DNA of 64,000 bases from Pseudomonas sp. UBA1879 (GCF_002338065.1 NZ_DDHJ01000013.1:62001-126000), one strand, 5' to 3'. Shown: positions 34,778 to 43,969, numbered from the stretch's first letter. The notes: generated by a model not told the origin, from the sequence alone. Numbers and translations are program-made.

Positions 34778-36919
34778 TCAAAAAAGCCTGCCGTCACGCG
34801 CTTTGTCCAACAGCAGTGCCGGAGGCTCGAAACGTTCACCGTACTGCGCTGCGAGCGCTCGCGCGCGGGCGATGAAATCGTTGAGCCCGTATTGATTGAT
34901 GAACTGCAAAGCCCCGCCGGTCCAGGCTGGGAAGCCGATGCCGAAGAGCGAGCCGATGTTGGCGTCAGTGGTCGAGCGCAACACGCCCTCTTCGACACAG
35001 CGCACGGTTTCAAGGGCCTGAATGAAGAGCAAGCGGTCGCGAATATCCTGGCCCGTGATCTGCACCTCAGGTTGCTCGAAGCGTGCTTTAAGCTCGGGCC
35101 ACAGACGTTTGCGCGCCCCTTCGGGGTAATCGTAGAAACCGCCCCCTGCGGCCTTGCCTGCGCGTTTGTACTCATTCAGCAACACATCGATCACTGCTAT
35201 GGCGGAGTGCTCAACGAGCGTTTCGCCCTGCTCTGCCAGATCTTTGCGCGCCTGCTGTCGGATCTGGCTCATCAGGCTGAGTGACACTTCATCGGACACC
35301 GCCAGCGGCCCCACGGGCATCCCGGCTTTGCGTGCTTCGGTTTCGATCATCACCGCCGACACACCCTCGCCCAGCATGGCGATGCCTTCGTGGGTGAAGG
35401 TGGCGAACACCCGCGAGGTGAAGAAGCCCCGCGCATCGTTGACGACAATCGGCGTCTTGTTGATCTGCTGCACGAAATCGAAAGCGCGGGCCAGGGTCAT
35501 GTCGTTGGTGCGTGCGCCTTTGACGATTTCGACCAGACGCATTTTGTCCACCGGACTGAAGAAGTGCATGCCGACGAAGCGCTCCTGGCGGCTGACCGCC
35601 GTGGCCAGCCCGGTGATCGGCAGGGTCGAGGTGTTAGAGGCAATCACAGCGTAAGGCACCACCACCTGCTCGGCGGCGGCGCTGACCTGGGCCTTGAGTT
35701 CCCGGTCTTCGAACACCGCTTCGATGATCAGGTCGCAGCCTTCGAGGTCGCTGTCGCGGCCCGTGGTCTTGATCCGGCCCAGCACGGCCTCACGCTGATC
35801 GGCTGTGATCCGCCCTCTGGCGACCTGCTGATCCAACCGTTTGACGGCGTAATCCTTGCCCTTTTGCGCAGTGGTCAGGTTCACGTCTTTCAGCACCACA
35901 CTGATCCCCGCCAGTGCGGTGACATAGGCGATGCCACTCCCCATCATCCCGGCACCGAGAATGCCGACTTTGCGCATGTGATAGACCGGCGGCGCCTTGG
36001 GCCGTGATTCCCCACCATTGAGTTCGTTGAGCTGAAACCAGGTGCCAATCATGTTTTTGGCGATTTGACCGGTCGCCAGTTCGGTGAAGTAGCGGGCTTC
36101 GATCTTCTCGGCGGTGGCGAAGTCCACCTGCGCGCCTTCGACGGCGGCGGCGAGGATTTTCTCGGGCGCCGGATACAGCCCTTGAGTTTTGCTGCGCAGC
36201 ATCGACGGGGCGATGGCCAGCATCTGCGCCACTTTCGGGTTCGAGGGCCCGCCGCCTGGAATCTGGAAGCCCGGTTGATCCCAAGCCTTGCTCGGCGCGG
36301 GATTCGCCAGAATCCACTCACGGGCCATGGTCAGCAGCGCGTCGGTATCATCCGCAAGCTGATCTATCAGCCCGGCCCTGAGCGCCTGTTGCGGGTTGAG
36401 GATTCGCCCTTCCATGAGCAACGGCAGGGCCTTTTCGAGCCCCAGCATCCGTACCAGGCGCACCGTGCCGCCACCGCCGGGGAGCAAGCCGAGGGTGACC
36501 TCCGGCAAACCGAGGCGCACCTGTTTAGCGTCCAGCGCGATACGGTGATGGCAAGCCAGACACAGCTCCCAGCCCCCGCCCAGCGCTGCCCCGTTGATCG
36601 CCGCCACCACGGGTTTACCGAGTGTTTCCAGCGCCCGAAGCTGCGCCTTGAGGTCCAGCGTCATCTGGTAGAACCAAGGGGCGCGAGATTTATCCACCTG
36701 TACCAGTTCGTTCAGATCCCCCCCGGCGAAGAAGGTTTTTTTCGCCGAGCGGATGATGATCCCGATGAGGCGGTCTTGGTCGGCGTGCAAGCGATCCAGG
36801 GTCTCGGCCATCGCCTGGCGATAGGTGGCGTTCATTGTGTTGGCCTGCTGGCCGGGCATGTCCAGCGTCAGCGTGACGATCTGATCGGGGCCGAGGTCGT
36901 AGTGGATGGCGTCAGTCAT
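34778..36919 (-). CDS. FadB/FadJ-like enoyl-CoA hydratase / 3-hydroxyacyl-CoA dehydrogenase
   Basis: A 713-residue fatty-acid beta-oxidation multifunctional enzyme. The N-terminal crotonase domain (about residues 1-190) has FFAGGDL and AALGGGWELCLAC. The NAD-binding domain (about 310-490) has GILGAGMMGSGIAY and MHFFSPVDKMRLVEIV. Two C-terminal 3HCDH domains follow. It converts trans-2-enoyl-CoA to 3-ketoacyl-CoA, and the thiolase gene 250 bp upstream, same strand, completes the cycle. It is distinct from a fadBA locus because the gene order is thiolase first. Chain-length specificity is unknown. Confidence 0.92.
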   Translation of the reverse strand: MTDAIHYDLGPDQIVTLTLDMPGQQANTMNATYRQAMAETLDRLHADQDRLIGIIIRSAKKTFFAGGDLNELVQVDKSRAPWFYQMTLDLKAQLRALETLGKPVVAAINGAALGGGWELCLACHHRIALDAKQVRLGLPEVTLGLLPGGGGTVRLVRMLGLEKALPLLMEGRILNPQQALRAGLIDQLADDTDALLTMAREWILANPAPSKAWDQPGFQIPGGGPSNPKVAQMLAIAPSMLRSKTQGLYPAPEKILAAAVEGAQVDFATAEKIEARYFTELATGQIAKNMIGTWFQLNELNGGESRPKAPPVYHMRKVGILGAGMMGSGIAYVTALAGISVVLKDVNLTTAQKGKDYAVKRLDQQVARGRITADQREAVLGRIKTTGRDSDLEGCDLIIEAVFEDRELKAQVSAAAEQVVVPYAVIASNTSTLPITGLATAVSRQERFVGMHFFSPVDKMRLVEIVKGARTNDMTLARAFDFVQQINKTPIVVNDARGFFTSRVFATFTHEGIAMLGEGVSAVMIETEARKAGMPVGPLAVSDEVSLSLMSQIRQQARKDLAEQGETLVEHSAIAVIDVLLNEYKRAGKAAGGGFYDYPEGARKRLWPELKARFEQPEVQITGQDIRDRLLFIQALETVRCVEEGVLRSTTDANIGSLFGIGFPAWTGGALQFINQYGLNDFIARARALAAQYGERFEPPALLLDKARDGRLF

Positions 36920-37168
36920 GCGGTCGTAGTTCCTGAAACTATTTTTATGGGGAGAACACCAGGCTTCTGCCCGGAAAGCGTATGAGCCAGCTTGCTTGCG
37001 ATCGGCCAGGAATCCGCAGCAGCACCAGACACCTCGGCTCTGTCAGCCAGATTGCGTGCACAAACTTTACGGCCGTGTCGCGCCAGATCGTGAGCGAGCT
37101 GGTGGGCTCGGCCTCCGGCCAGAATCAAAAGTCCTCCAGGGCGGAGCCACATAAGCTGTGCGCCGGAA

Positions 37169-38380
37169 TCAAACATCTGCCCGCTCGATAATTGTCGCAA
37201 TCCCCATCCCTCCCCCCACGCACAGCGTCGCCAACCCGTAACGCAACTGCCGCGCTTCGAGCTCATCGAGCAGGGTGCCGAGGATGATGCAACCCGTGGC
37301 GCCAAGCGGATGACCCAAGGCAATGGCGCCACCGTTGACGTTGACCTTGTCCGGGTCGACGTTCAGGTCTTTGATGAATTTGAGCACCACCGAGGCGAAG
37401 GCTTCGTTGACCTCGAACAGGTCGATGTCTTCGATCTTCAATCCAGCCTTTGCCAGCACTTTGCGGGTGGCCGGTCCCGGCCCGGTGAGCATGATCGTCG
37501 GGTCGGTACTGGTGACAGCAGTCGCGACGATGCGCCCACGAGGCCGCAAGCCCAATTCCTGGCCTTTTCGCTGGGACCCCACCAGCATCAACGCTGCACC
37601 GTCGACGATGCCCGAGCTGTTGCCGGCCGTGTGCACGTGTTCGATCCGCTCGACGTGGCTGTAAACCCGCAGTGCCGTCGCGTCATAGCCCATATGGCCG
37701 ATGGCTTCGAAACTGGGCTTGAGTTGGCCTAACCCCTCAAGCGTCGAGTCGCCGCGGATGAATTCGTCGTGGTCCAGCAGCAACAAGCCGTTCTGATCCC
37801 GCACCGGCACCAGCGAGCGGCGGAATGCGCCCTTCTCCCGGGCCGCCGCGGCCTTTCGTTGAGACTGCAACGCGTAGCGGTCGACGTCCTCGCGGCTGAA
37901 ACCCTCAAGGGTGGCGATCAGGTCGGCGCCGATGCCTTGAGGGGTGAAATGGGTGTGCAGATTGGTCAACGGGTCCAACACCCAAGCGCCGCCGTCGCTG
38001 CCCATGGGCACGCGCGACATGGACTCCACGCCGCCTACCACCACCAAATCCTCGAACCCTGAACGGATCTTCATCGCTCCCAGGTTCACCGCTTCCAGAC
38101 CCGACGCGCAGAATCGATTGACCTGCACCCCGGCTACGTTCACGGCCCAATCAGCAACCAGCGCAGCGGTCTTGGCAATATCGGCCCCTTGGTCGCCAAT
38201 CGGCGTCACGCACCCCAGTACGATGTCGTCGACCTGAGACGTATCCAGATGGGTGCGTAGCTGTAGCTCTTTCATCAAGCCAGCCAGCAAACTCACGGGC
38301 TTCACGCTGTACAGCGCCCCGTCGGGCTTGCCCTTGCCCCGAGGCGTGCGCAGTGCATCGAAAATAAACGCTTCGGTCAT
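37169..38380 (-). CDS. Acetyl-CoA C-acyltransferase (thiolase)
   Basis: A 403-residue thiolase. The nucleophile is Cys91 (VNRFCASG), the catalytic His is in GHPLGATG, and the C-terminal proton-donor Cys is in LCVGGGMG. GTG 38392 gives four more residues, but ATG 38380 with GAGGGACAGG upstream is better. It cleaves 3-ketoacyl-CoA to acetyl-CoA and a shorter acyl-CoA together with the downstream FadB/FadJ-like enzyme. The 250-bp gap between the genes contains a degraded REP. Confidence 0.92.
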   Translation of the reverse strand: MTEAFIFDALRTPRGKGKPDGALYSVKPVSLLAGLMKELQLRTHLDTSQVDDIVLGCVTPIGDQGADIAKTAALVADWAVNVAGVQVNRFCASGLEAVNLGAMKIRSGFEDLVVVGGVESMSRVPMGSDGGAWVLDPLTNLHTHFTPQGIGADLIATLEGFSREDVDRYALQSQRKAAAAREKGAFRRSLVPVRDQNGLLLLDHDEFIRGDSTLEGLGQLKPSFEAIGHMGYDATALRVYSHVERIEHVHTAGNSSGIVDGAALMLVGSQRKGQELGLRPRGRIVATAVTSTDPTIMLTGPGPATRKVLAKAGLKIEDIDLFEVNEAFASVVLKFIKDLNVDPDKVNVNGGAIALGHPLGATGCIILGTLLDELEARQLRYGLATLCVGGGMGIATIIERADV

Positions 38381-38581
38381 CCTGTCCCTCACTGTCCAGT
38401 TGAAATTTTTATGCTGCCGACGCTCAAACCGTCACACCTCTGCGCTCAATGCCGGAAGTGCCCCGTTCACTGACCATGCTGAAGCCTAGCTCGTTGTAAG
38501 AAGTTTCGGACTCAGACGAACGGTAGGCGACTATCGGATGCCACCCACTTTTGCCGGACGTGTCTAGAAAGGGAGTGTTTC

Positions 38582-38686
38582 ATGGTAGCCATTGGCTTTA
38601 TCACCAATTTTCCTAACAAAATTGCATTGTTCATACCAAACCGATCTAAGCGGCGTGGCACGCGGGCTCTAAGGTTAGGTCTGTAG
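38582..38686 (+). CDS. Possible 34-residue small ORF
   Basis: ATG at 38582 with AAAGGGAG ending 6 bases upstream encodes MVAIGFITNFPNKIALFIPN plus a basic tail rich in Arg and Lys. The region is AT-richer than its surroundings, which may only mark a control region. No homology is recognised. Confidence 0.25.
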   Translation: MVAIGFITNFPNKIALFIPNRSKRRGTRALRLGL

Positions 38687-38850
38687 CACTGAAGCAGTGG
38701 CGCACTAAATAACGATTCACATAGCGCCCTTGTTGCCGATCACTTGTCGGGACACCTGCTCTTTGGATTTCACCTCTGCCAGCGGCCGCTTCTTCCTTTG
38801 ACGAAGTCGGCGCTTTTGTCGCTCAGGAATAACAACAAAAGGCATGCGCC

Positions 38851-38946
38851 ATGTTCAAGCATTCGAAAGTACGTCAAGCCGGGCTGATCGTTTTCGCCAC
38901 CACACTGCTGTTGATTTTGCCGAATCTGACCCGTTTGTTCGGCTGA
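38851..38946 (+). CDS. 31-residue single-pass membrane microprotein
   Basis: ATG 38851 to TGA 38946 encodes MFKHSKVRQAGLIVFATTLL plus LILPNLTRLFG: a basic N-terminus and one hydrophobic helix (about residues 10-25), consistent with an inner-membrane microprotein with the N-terminus inside. AAAGG lies 10 bases upstream. It is 72 bp before a rhodanese-like gene in the same direction, and the two may form one transcript. Its size puts it below most gene-finders' cutoffs. Function unknown. Confidence 0.62.
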   Translation: MFKHSKVRQAGLIVFATTLLLILPNLTRLFG

Positions 38947-39018
38947 CCTTGTGCATCCACGCTTGCGACACTGCGTATTTGTGCCACCCTCTTTCTGTCG
39001 AAACAGGGAGGTGAGCGC

Positions 39019-39390
39019 ATGCGTCAGTGGATGGCCGTTTTCGCACTGGGTGTCAGCGTCGTTGCACAGGCAGGGCCGGTCGAACAGGCAGAGGCCGTGG
39101 CCGCGATCAGGGATGGCAAACTGGCCATCGATGTACGCAGTCAGACCGACTACGACGCCGGGACCGTGCTCAACGCCGTTCGCGTCGACGACCGCCGCCT
39201 GGTGCCGCAACTCAAACAGGTCATGACAGACCGCAATCTGGTGATGGTGGTCTTCAGCTCCAGCAACGCCCGGGCCAGTGACGCCCAAGACCGGCTGCTC
39301 AAGGTTGGCTACAACAGCATCATCAACGGCGGCACCTACGACGAACTGCACAATGCGCTGTACGACGTGAGCGATGATCCTGCCGAGTAA
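39019..39390 (+). CDS. Periplasmic rhodanese-like protein without catalytic Cys
   Basis: A 123-residue single-domain rhodanese with a signal peptide (about residues 1-18, VVAQA-GP). IDVRSQTDYDAGTVLNAV is the conserved beta-strand/loop region. The active-site loop reads FSSSNARAS, so the normal catalytic Cys is Ser80; no sulfur transfer by the classic mechanism is possible. The strong ribosome site GGGAGGTGAG precedes ATG 39019. A non-catalytic binding or regulatory role in the envelope is likely. Confidence 0.8.
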   Translation: MRQWMAVFALGVSVVAQAGPVEQAEAVAAIRDGKLAIDVRSQTDYDAGTVLNAVRVDDRRLVPQLKQVMTDRNLVMVVFSSSNARASDAQDRLLKVGYNSIINGGTYDELHNALYDVSDDPAE

Positions 39391-39549
39391 CCCCTTTCTG
39401 AGTCGTCTTCTGCCTGTCAGCCTGAGACAGCTGCGATCCACGACGCCGCGCAACGGGGCTGCAGATCAGCACGCCAGCGAACACCCACGAAGTGTTGTCG
39501 GATCAATAACTGGACCCGTCGGCGTCCCGAGGTCTGACGCAAAACGACG

Positions 39550-39817
39550 GTGGGAGCCGGCTTGCTGGCGAAGGCGTCTGTCAGCCATTCAGGTGGCGTC
39601 TGACAGGACGCCTTCGCCAGCAAGCCGGCTCCCACACAGGTGAACGGCCCCAAGCACTGCACCGACATTTTCATTCGGGGCCAAATAAAATCCTGAACTC
39701 ACCGGAAACCCGTAGCAGACGCCGGAGGCACGACGGCAGCGAGGCGGTGTGACAGACACGCCCCAATCGTCAGACCCACCGCTTCGCGGCCGTCGTGCCT
39801 CCGGCTGCTCCTACAGG
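39550..39817. repeat. Two REP pairs of different families
   Basis: Unit 39550-39638 is of the GGAGCCGGCTTGCTGGCGA class. Unit 39712-39817 is of the GCCGGAGGCACGACGG class, seen also at 33.3 and 47.1 kb. Together with about 70 bp of unique sequence they fill the convergent gap. Confidence 0.82.
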
Positions 39818-39855
39818 ATCGGCATTGGACGCTCCAGACCTAGGCACGGAGTGCC

Positions 39856-40683
39856 TTACGACTGCCGCTGCACCTGCATCTGTGTCACCGGCAACGCAAT
39901 GGGCGCTGAGTCTGAGACCACTACTTTGGCGTGCATCTGCTCGCAGCCACCGCCGCGACGCATGCCGCGCACGGGGCAGGCATCCAGATAATCCAGCCCC
40001 ACCGCCAACTTCAAATGACGCTCGGGAATGGCCAACTGGTTCGTCACGTCAAAGCTGTACCACGCGCCTTCGATCCATGCCTCAGACCAGGCATGGCTGG
40101 ACAGGTGTTCGCTGCTGTCGCTGTACAGATAACCCGACACATAGCGCGCTGGCACACCAAGGCTCCGGGCGCAGGCGAGAAACGCGTGGGTGTGATCCTG
40201 GCAAACCCCTGCGCCATTGGCGAACGCCTGCGCGGCGCTGGTCTCCACGGCAGTCGAACCCGGGGTGTAAACGATGTGCTGGTTCAGCGCGTGCATCAGG
40301 TCAATCAGCCCGGTCCGGTCGGTACGGGTCTTGGTTTCTCTCGCGGCGAATTCACGCATCGCTTCATCGGCCTCGGTGAGGCGGGTGAAGCGCAGGAACG
40401 GCAACGAGGACTGGCTTTCGTGTTCGGCTTCGCGTTTCTCGTCGATTTCCACCTGCCCTCGGGCACCGATGACGATGGCCTCATGGGGCTCGTCCAGGGT
40501 GAGTACATGCAGGATGTTGCCGAACGGATCGACCTGCGCGCGCACCGGGCGCGGCAATGCCAACTGCCAGCTGAGCACTTGCTGGCGCTCGCTGTCGTGT
40601 GGGGTCAGACGCAAATACTGGATGCTGGCGCGGACCTGATCTTCGTAGTGATACGTGGTCTCGTGGCTAATGGACAGTCTCAT
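39856..40683 (-). CDS. Transglutaminase-like cysteine protease-fold protein
   Basis: A 275-residue protein with an N-terminal bacterial transglutaminase-associated beta domain (about residues 1-80; YHYEDQVRASIQYLRLTP) and a transglutaminase core with an intact triad: Cys161 (GVCQDH), His198 (SSHAW) and Asp212 (FDVTN). It is the third gene of the ATP-grasp/alpha-E/transglutaminase operon, with a 4-bp overlap with alpha-E. Such triads have been proposed to synthesise or process a peptide or amide modification; the substrate is unknown. It is cytosolic, with no signal peptide. Confidence 0.88.
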   Translation of the reverse strand: MRLSISHETTYHYEDQVRASIQYLRLTPHDSERQQVLSWQLALPRPVRAQVDPFGNILHVLTLDEPHEAIVIGARGQVEIDEKREAEHESQSSLPFLRFTRLTEADEAMREFAARETKTRTDRTGLIDLMHALNQHIVYTPGSTAVETSAAQAFANGAGVCQDHTHAFLACARSLGVPARYVSGYLYSDSSEHLSSHAWSEAWIEGAWYSFDVTNQLAIPERHLKLAVGLDYLDACPVRGMRRGGGCEQMHAKVVVSDSAPIALPVTQMQVQRQS

Positions 40684-41639
40684 GCTGCCTCCAGATAGGA
40701 AGTGTGAATAACGTTACCCAGTTGGGCCAGCAGCGGAATGAATTCGTTCAACCATTCATGCAGACCCTCGTCGAGGATTTCGTCGATGCCGGTGTAACGC
40801 AGACGTGCATCGAGTTCGGCTGCCAACCGTTGCGCAGGGCGGCCATTGGCGCCCGGCAGGCTGGCGAGAATCAGGTCCAGTTCCTCAAGACAGGCACGCA
40901 GCGAGCGCGGGATGTCGGCGCGCAACAGCAGCAATTCGGCCACCTGGCGTGCCCCCGGCGCATCGCGGTAGACCTCGGTGTAGGCTTCAAATGACGACAA
41001 GGCACGCAACAAGGCGCTCCACTGGTAGTACCCTGCCGCCGAGTTGTCCGCCGCCGCGTTGGCGGACGGGCCCCGCAGTTCGAGCATTTCGTAACGAGCA
41101 TCCAGCAGACGCAGAGTGTTATCAGCGCGTTCGATGAAGGTTCCCAAACGAATGAAGCGAAACGCGTCGTTGCGCATGATGGTGCCGTAGGTCGCCCCCC
41201 GGAACAGGTGGGAACGCTCCTTGACCCACTCGCAGAAGCGGCTCATGCCGTATCGGCTGAGGCCTTGTTCGGCGATGCCGCGAATTTCCAGGTAGGTAGC
41301 GTTGATGTTTTCCCACATGTCCGCGGTAATACGCCCACGCACCGCATGGGCACTGGCCCTCGCTGCGGCCAGGCAACTGAAAATGCTCGCCGGGTTGGCG
41401 GCGTCGAGGGCGAAGAAATGCAGCAGGCGTTCGGCGTGCAACTCGCCGTGACGCTCGAGGTAATCGTCCAGAGTGCCGGTGATCAGCAGCGGCATGGCGA
41501 GCTCATTGAGGCCATCCCCGCGTCCGTCCTGAGGCATCAACGACAGCGAGTAACTGACGTCCAGCATCCGCGCGAGGTTTTCCGCCCGCTCCAGATAGCG
41601 CGACATCCAATATAAATCCGAGGCAGTTCTACTTAGCAT
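40680..41639 (-). CDS. Alpha-E domain protein (COG2307-like)
   Basis: A 319-residue all-helical protein beginning MLSRTASDLYWMSRYLERAE, the alpha-E family signature. ATG 41639 starts 12 bp after the ATP-grasp stop, and the C-terminus overlaps the transglutaminase gene by 4 bp, so all three are one operon. No catalytic residues are known for this family; it is thought to act as a partner of the circularly permuted ATP-grasp enzyme. Confidence 0.88.
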   Translation of the reverse strand: MLSRTASDLYWMSRYLERAENLARMLDVSYSLSLMPQDGRGDGLNELAMPLLITGTLDDYLERHGELHAERLLHFFALDAANPASIFSCLAAARASAHAVRGRITADMWENINATYLEIRGIAEQGLSRYGMSRFCEWVKERSHLFRGATYGTIMRNDAFRFIRLGTFIERADNTLRLLDARYEMLELRGPSANAAADNSAAGYYQWSALLRALSSFEAYTEVYRDAPGARQVAELLLLRADIPRSLRACLEELDLILASLPGANGRPAQRLAAELDARLRYTGIDEILDEGLHEWLNEFIPLLAQLGNVIHTSYLEAA

Positions 41640-41651
41640 TGGCAGGCATCC

Positions 41652-43061
41652 TTAATCCTCGACCACCCAGGTGTCCTTGGTACCGCCACCCTGCGACGAG
41701 TTGACCACCAGTGACCCTTCGCGCAGTGCAACGCGGGTCAGGCCACCGGGTACGACGCGGGTTTCGCGGCCGGAGAGGACGAAGGGGCGCAGGTCGATGT
41801 GTCGCGGGGCGATGCCGTTCTCGACGAACGTCGGACAGGTCGAGAGGGACAAGGTGGGTTGAGCGATGTACGCATGGGGCTTGGCTTTCAAACGAGCGCG
41901 AAACGCCTCGATTTCCGCAGCGGTCGCCGCCGGGCCGACCAGCATCCCGTAACCACCCGAACCTTGGGTTTCCTTGACCACCAGGTCGCCGAGATTGGCC
42001 AGTACGTGGGACAGCTCCTCGGGCTTGCGGCACTGCCAGGTCGGCACGTTCTTCAGAATCGGCTCTTCGTCGAGGTAGAAGCGGATCATGTCGGTCACGA
42101 ACGGATACACCGACTTATCGTCGGCGACGCCCGTGCCAATGGCGTTGGCCAGCACGACATTGCCAGAGCGATAAGCCGACAACAGGCCCGGCACGCCGAG
42201 CATCGAGTCCGGATTGAACGCCAGCGGATCGAGGAACGCGTCGTCAAGACGGCGGTAAATCACGTCGACCGCTTTCGGGCCGTCGGTGGTGCGCATGAAC
42301 ACGCGATCGTCGCGCACGAACAGATCAGCGCCTTCCACCAATTCGACGCCCATTTCCCGCGCCAGGAAAGCGTGCTCAAAGAACGCACTGTTAAAGCGCC
42401 CCGGCGTCAGCACGACCACGCTGGGATTATCCAGAGGGCTCGAACTCTTCAATGTGTCGAGCAGCAAATTCGGATAGTGATCGACCGGCGCGATGCGCTG
42501 CGCGGCGAACAGTTCGGGGAACAGACGCATCATCATTTTGCGGTCTTCGAGCATGTAGCTCACGCCGCTCGGGGTGCGCAGGTTGTCTTCGAGGACGTAA
42601 TAGGTGCCGTCGCCATCGCGTACCAGATCGACACCGGAAATGTGCGAATAGAGGTCGCGATGCAGATTGAGACCTTGCATCGCCAGCTGATATTGCTCGT
42701 TGGCCAGGACTTGTTCGGCGGGAATGATCCCGGCCTTGATGATGCGCTGATCGTGATACAGGTCGGCGAGGAACATGTTCAGCGCCTTGACCCGCTGAAT
42801 GCAGCCGCGCTCGACGACGCGCCATTCACTGGCCGGGATACTGCGTGGAATCGTATCGAAAGGGATGAGACGCTCGGTCCCCTGCTCGTCACCGTACAGC
42901 GTGAAGGTAATCCCGGCACGATGAAACAAAAGATCGGCCTCACGCCGACGCTGAGCGAGCAGCTCAGGTGGCGCTTCGCCCAGCCAGCGGGCGAATTCCC
43001 GATAATGCGGACGGACAGCGCCATCAGCATCGTACATCTCGTCGTAAAAGGTGCGGATCAT
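41652..43061 (-). CDS. Circularly permuted ATP-grasp protein (COG2308-like)
   Basis: A 469-residue circularly permuted ATP-grasp enzyme, predicted to form an amide bond from a carboxylate through an acyl-phosphate. Family segments: YVLEDNLRTPSGVSYMLEDR (about residues 170-190), DVIYRRLDDAF, VKETQGSGGYGM and AQPTLSLSTCP. ATG 43061 with AAGGAG about 6 bases upstream is chosen over an open frame to 43181. It is the first gene of the three-gene unit. Related enzymes have been proposed to ligate amino groups to peptides; the product here is unknown. Confidence 0.9.
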   Translation of the reverse strand: MIRTFYDEMYDADGAVRPHYREFARWLGEAPPELLAQRRREADLLFHRAGITFTLYGDEQGTERLIPFDTIPRSIPASEWRVVERGCIQRVKALNMFLADLYHDQRIIKAGIIPAEQVLANEQYQLAMQGLNLHRDLYSHISGVDLVRDGDGTYYVLEDNLRTPSGVSYMLEDRKMMMRLFPELFAAQRIAPVDHYPNLLLDTLKSSSPLDNPSVVVLTPGRFNSAFFEHAFLAREMGVELVEGADLFVRDDRVFMRTTDGPKAVDVIYRRLDDAFLDPLAFNPDSMLGVPGLLSAYRSGNVVLANAIGTGVADDKSVYPFVTDMIRFYLDEEPILKNVPTWQCRKPEELSHVLANLGDLVVKETQGSGGYGMLVGPAATAAEIEAFRARLKAKPHAYIAQPTLSLSTCPTFVENGIAPRHIDLRPFVLSGRETRVVPGGLTRVALREGSLVVNSSQGGGTKDTWVVED

Positions 43062-43294
43062 GCCGTACTCCTTGTCACCATGGACACCGTGACCATCGCA
43101 AGGCCCGTGCCAGCGGCATAAACGCTTCAGAATCAATGGGTTGTGTAAATCAGCGAAAGCCTTCGCACCATTCCTGTGCATGAAGCGCTCTAACCCATTC
43201 CCCTACGCTTCATGGCGAAGCGCTCTGTTGCAGAAAAACCTATGGGAAGCATAGCCAGAGTTGATTTCCCGGCCTGACTTCGTTCGCGAATAAT

Positions 43295-43407
43295 CGCGCC
43301 ATCAACGCTGACACGCGGGGTGCAGACGGCACCGACGCGTGGTTGGCGTGCCAGGATTGCCCAACGAATTCCCTTTCCGCCGCTCCTTCAAGAGCGGCTT
43401 TTTTTTT
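43295..43407 (+). ncRNA. Candidate Hfq-type small RNA
   Basis: No ORF with a ribosome site runs into the strong terminator at 43379-43407, which has 9 consecutive T, typical of Hfq-dependent RNAs. Upstream, TTGATT at 43261-43266 and AATAAT near 43289-43294 could be promoter elements, although the spacing (about 22) is poor. The transcript start is therefore only an estimate. It does not match a known RsmY/Z- or CrcZ-like pattern that I can recognise. Confidence 0.3.
43379..43407 (+). terminator. Strong intrinsic terminator
   Basis: GCCGCTC-CTTCAA-GAGCGGC forms a perfect 7-bp stem, followed by nine T. No protein gene on the + strand precedes it, so it ends an unannotated transcript. Confidence 0.85.
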
Positions 43408-43463
43408 GCCCGTTTTTGATGTCATGTTCACAAGATGAACGTCCCTGACACCACCTGCCGCCC

Positions 43464-43557
43464 TCTGGGAGTGGACTGGCTCACGAATGCTGAAGATCAG
43501 CCGCCAATGAAGCTACGACTGCAACTGCTCTTTCTTGAGCAAGCTCACTCCCACAGG
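43464..43557. repeat. Degraded REP pair
   Basis: CTGGGAGTGGACTGGCTCACGAA and TTGAGCAAGCTCACTCCCACAG are inverted REP cores about 45 bp apart; the left arm has diverged. Confidence 0.7.
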
Positions 43558-43630
43558 TTTATGCCCGGATGGGTCAGCGGCGAACACTTTCGTCGCTGGC
43601 CATCCCGCCCGGGCACAGTGGCTATAGATC

Positions 43631-43969
43631 TCAATGAAGCCGCTTGATCTCCTGCTTCACGCCCCACCCCTCGACCTCGCCGTCCAGGCCGAGGATCGCG
43701 GTCTGAAAGTCTTGCTCGAAGTCGCCGATGCCGTCGTACGTGGCGTACATCAATTTGCTCAATTGCAGGTGCCACGCCCCGTCCTCACGGGCGTTGACTT
43801 GGGTATTTAGGGATTCACCGCGAAATTTCTCTGCCGCCTGACGCGCCCGCTCCTCATCCGGGAAGACGGCGTAAAACTCGATGGGGTGGATACGTGCAAA
43901 ATCGAAACCGCCTTCTTTCATGCGGCGCAGTACGTGGCTGCTGATGTCTTCTTGATAGGTCGTGCTCAT
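43631..43969 (-). CDS. Ribonuclease E inhibitor RraB-family protein
   Basis: A 112-residue RraB-like protein, expected to bind RNase E and change its activity in the cytosol. Family landmarks are the DEERARQAAEKFRGE helix and the C-terminal KLMYATYDGIGDFEQDFQTAI strand-helix. ATG 43969 follows GAGGAC-type sequence. In pseudomonads RraB-like genes are usually single. The interaction with RNase E is inferred from family membership. Confidence 0.85.
   Translation of the reverse strand: MSTTYQEDISSHVLRRMKEGGFDFARIHPIEFYAVFPDEERARQAAEKFRGESLNTQVNAREDGAWHLQLSKLMYATYDGIGDFEQDFQTAILGLDGEVEGWGVKQEIKRLH

Noticed and set aside
41799..43121. 440-codon + strand frame opposite the ATP-grasp gene
   Set aside because: Antisense shadow; the ATP-grasp gene has clear motifs and a ribosome site.
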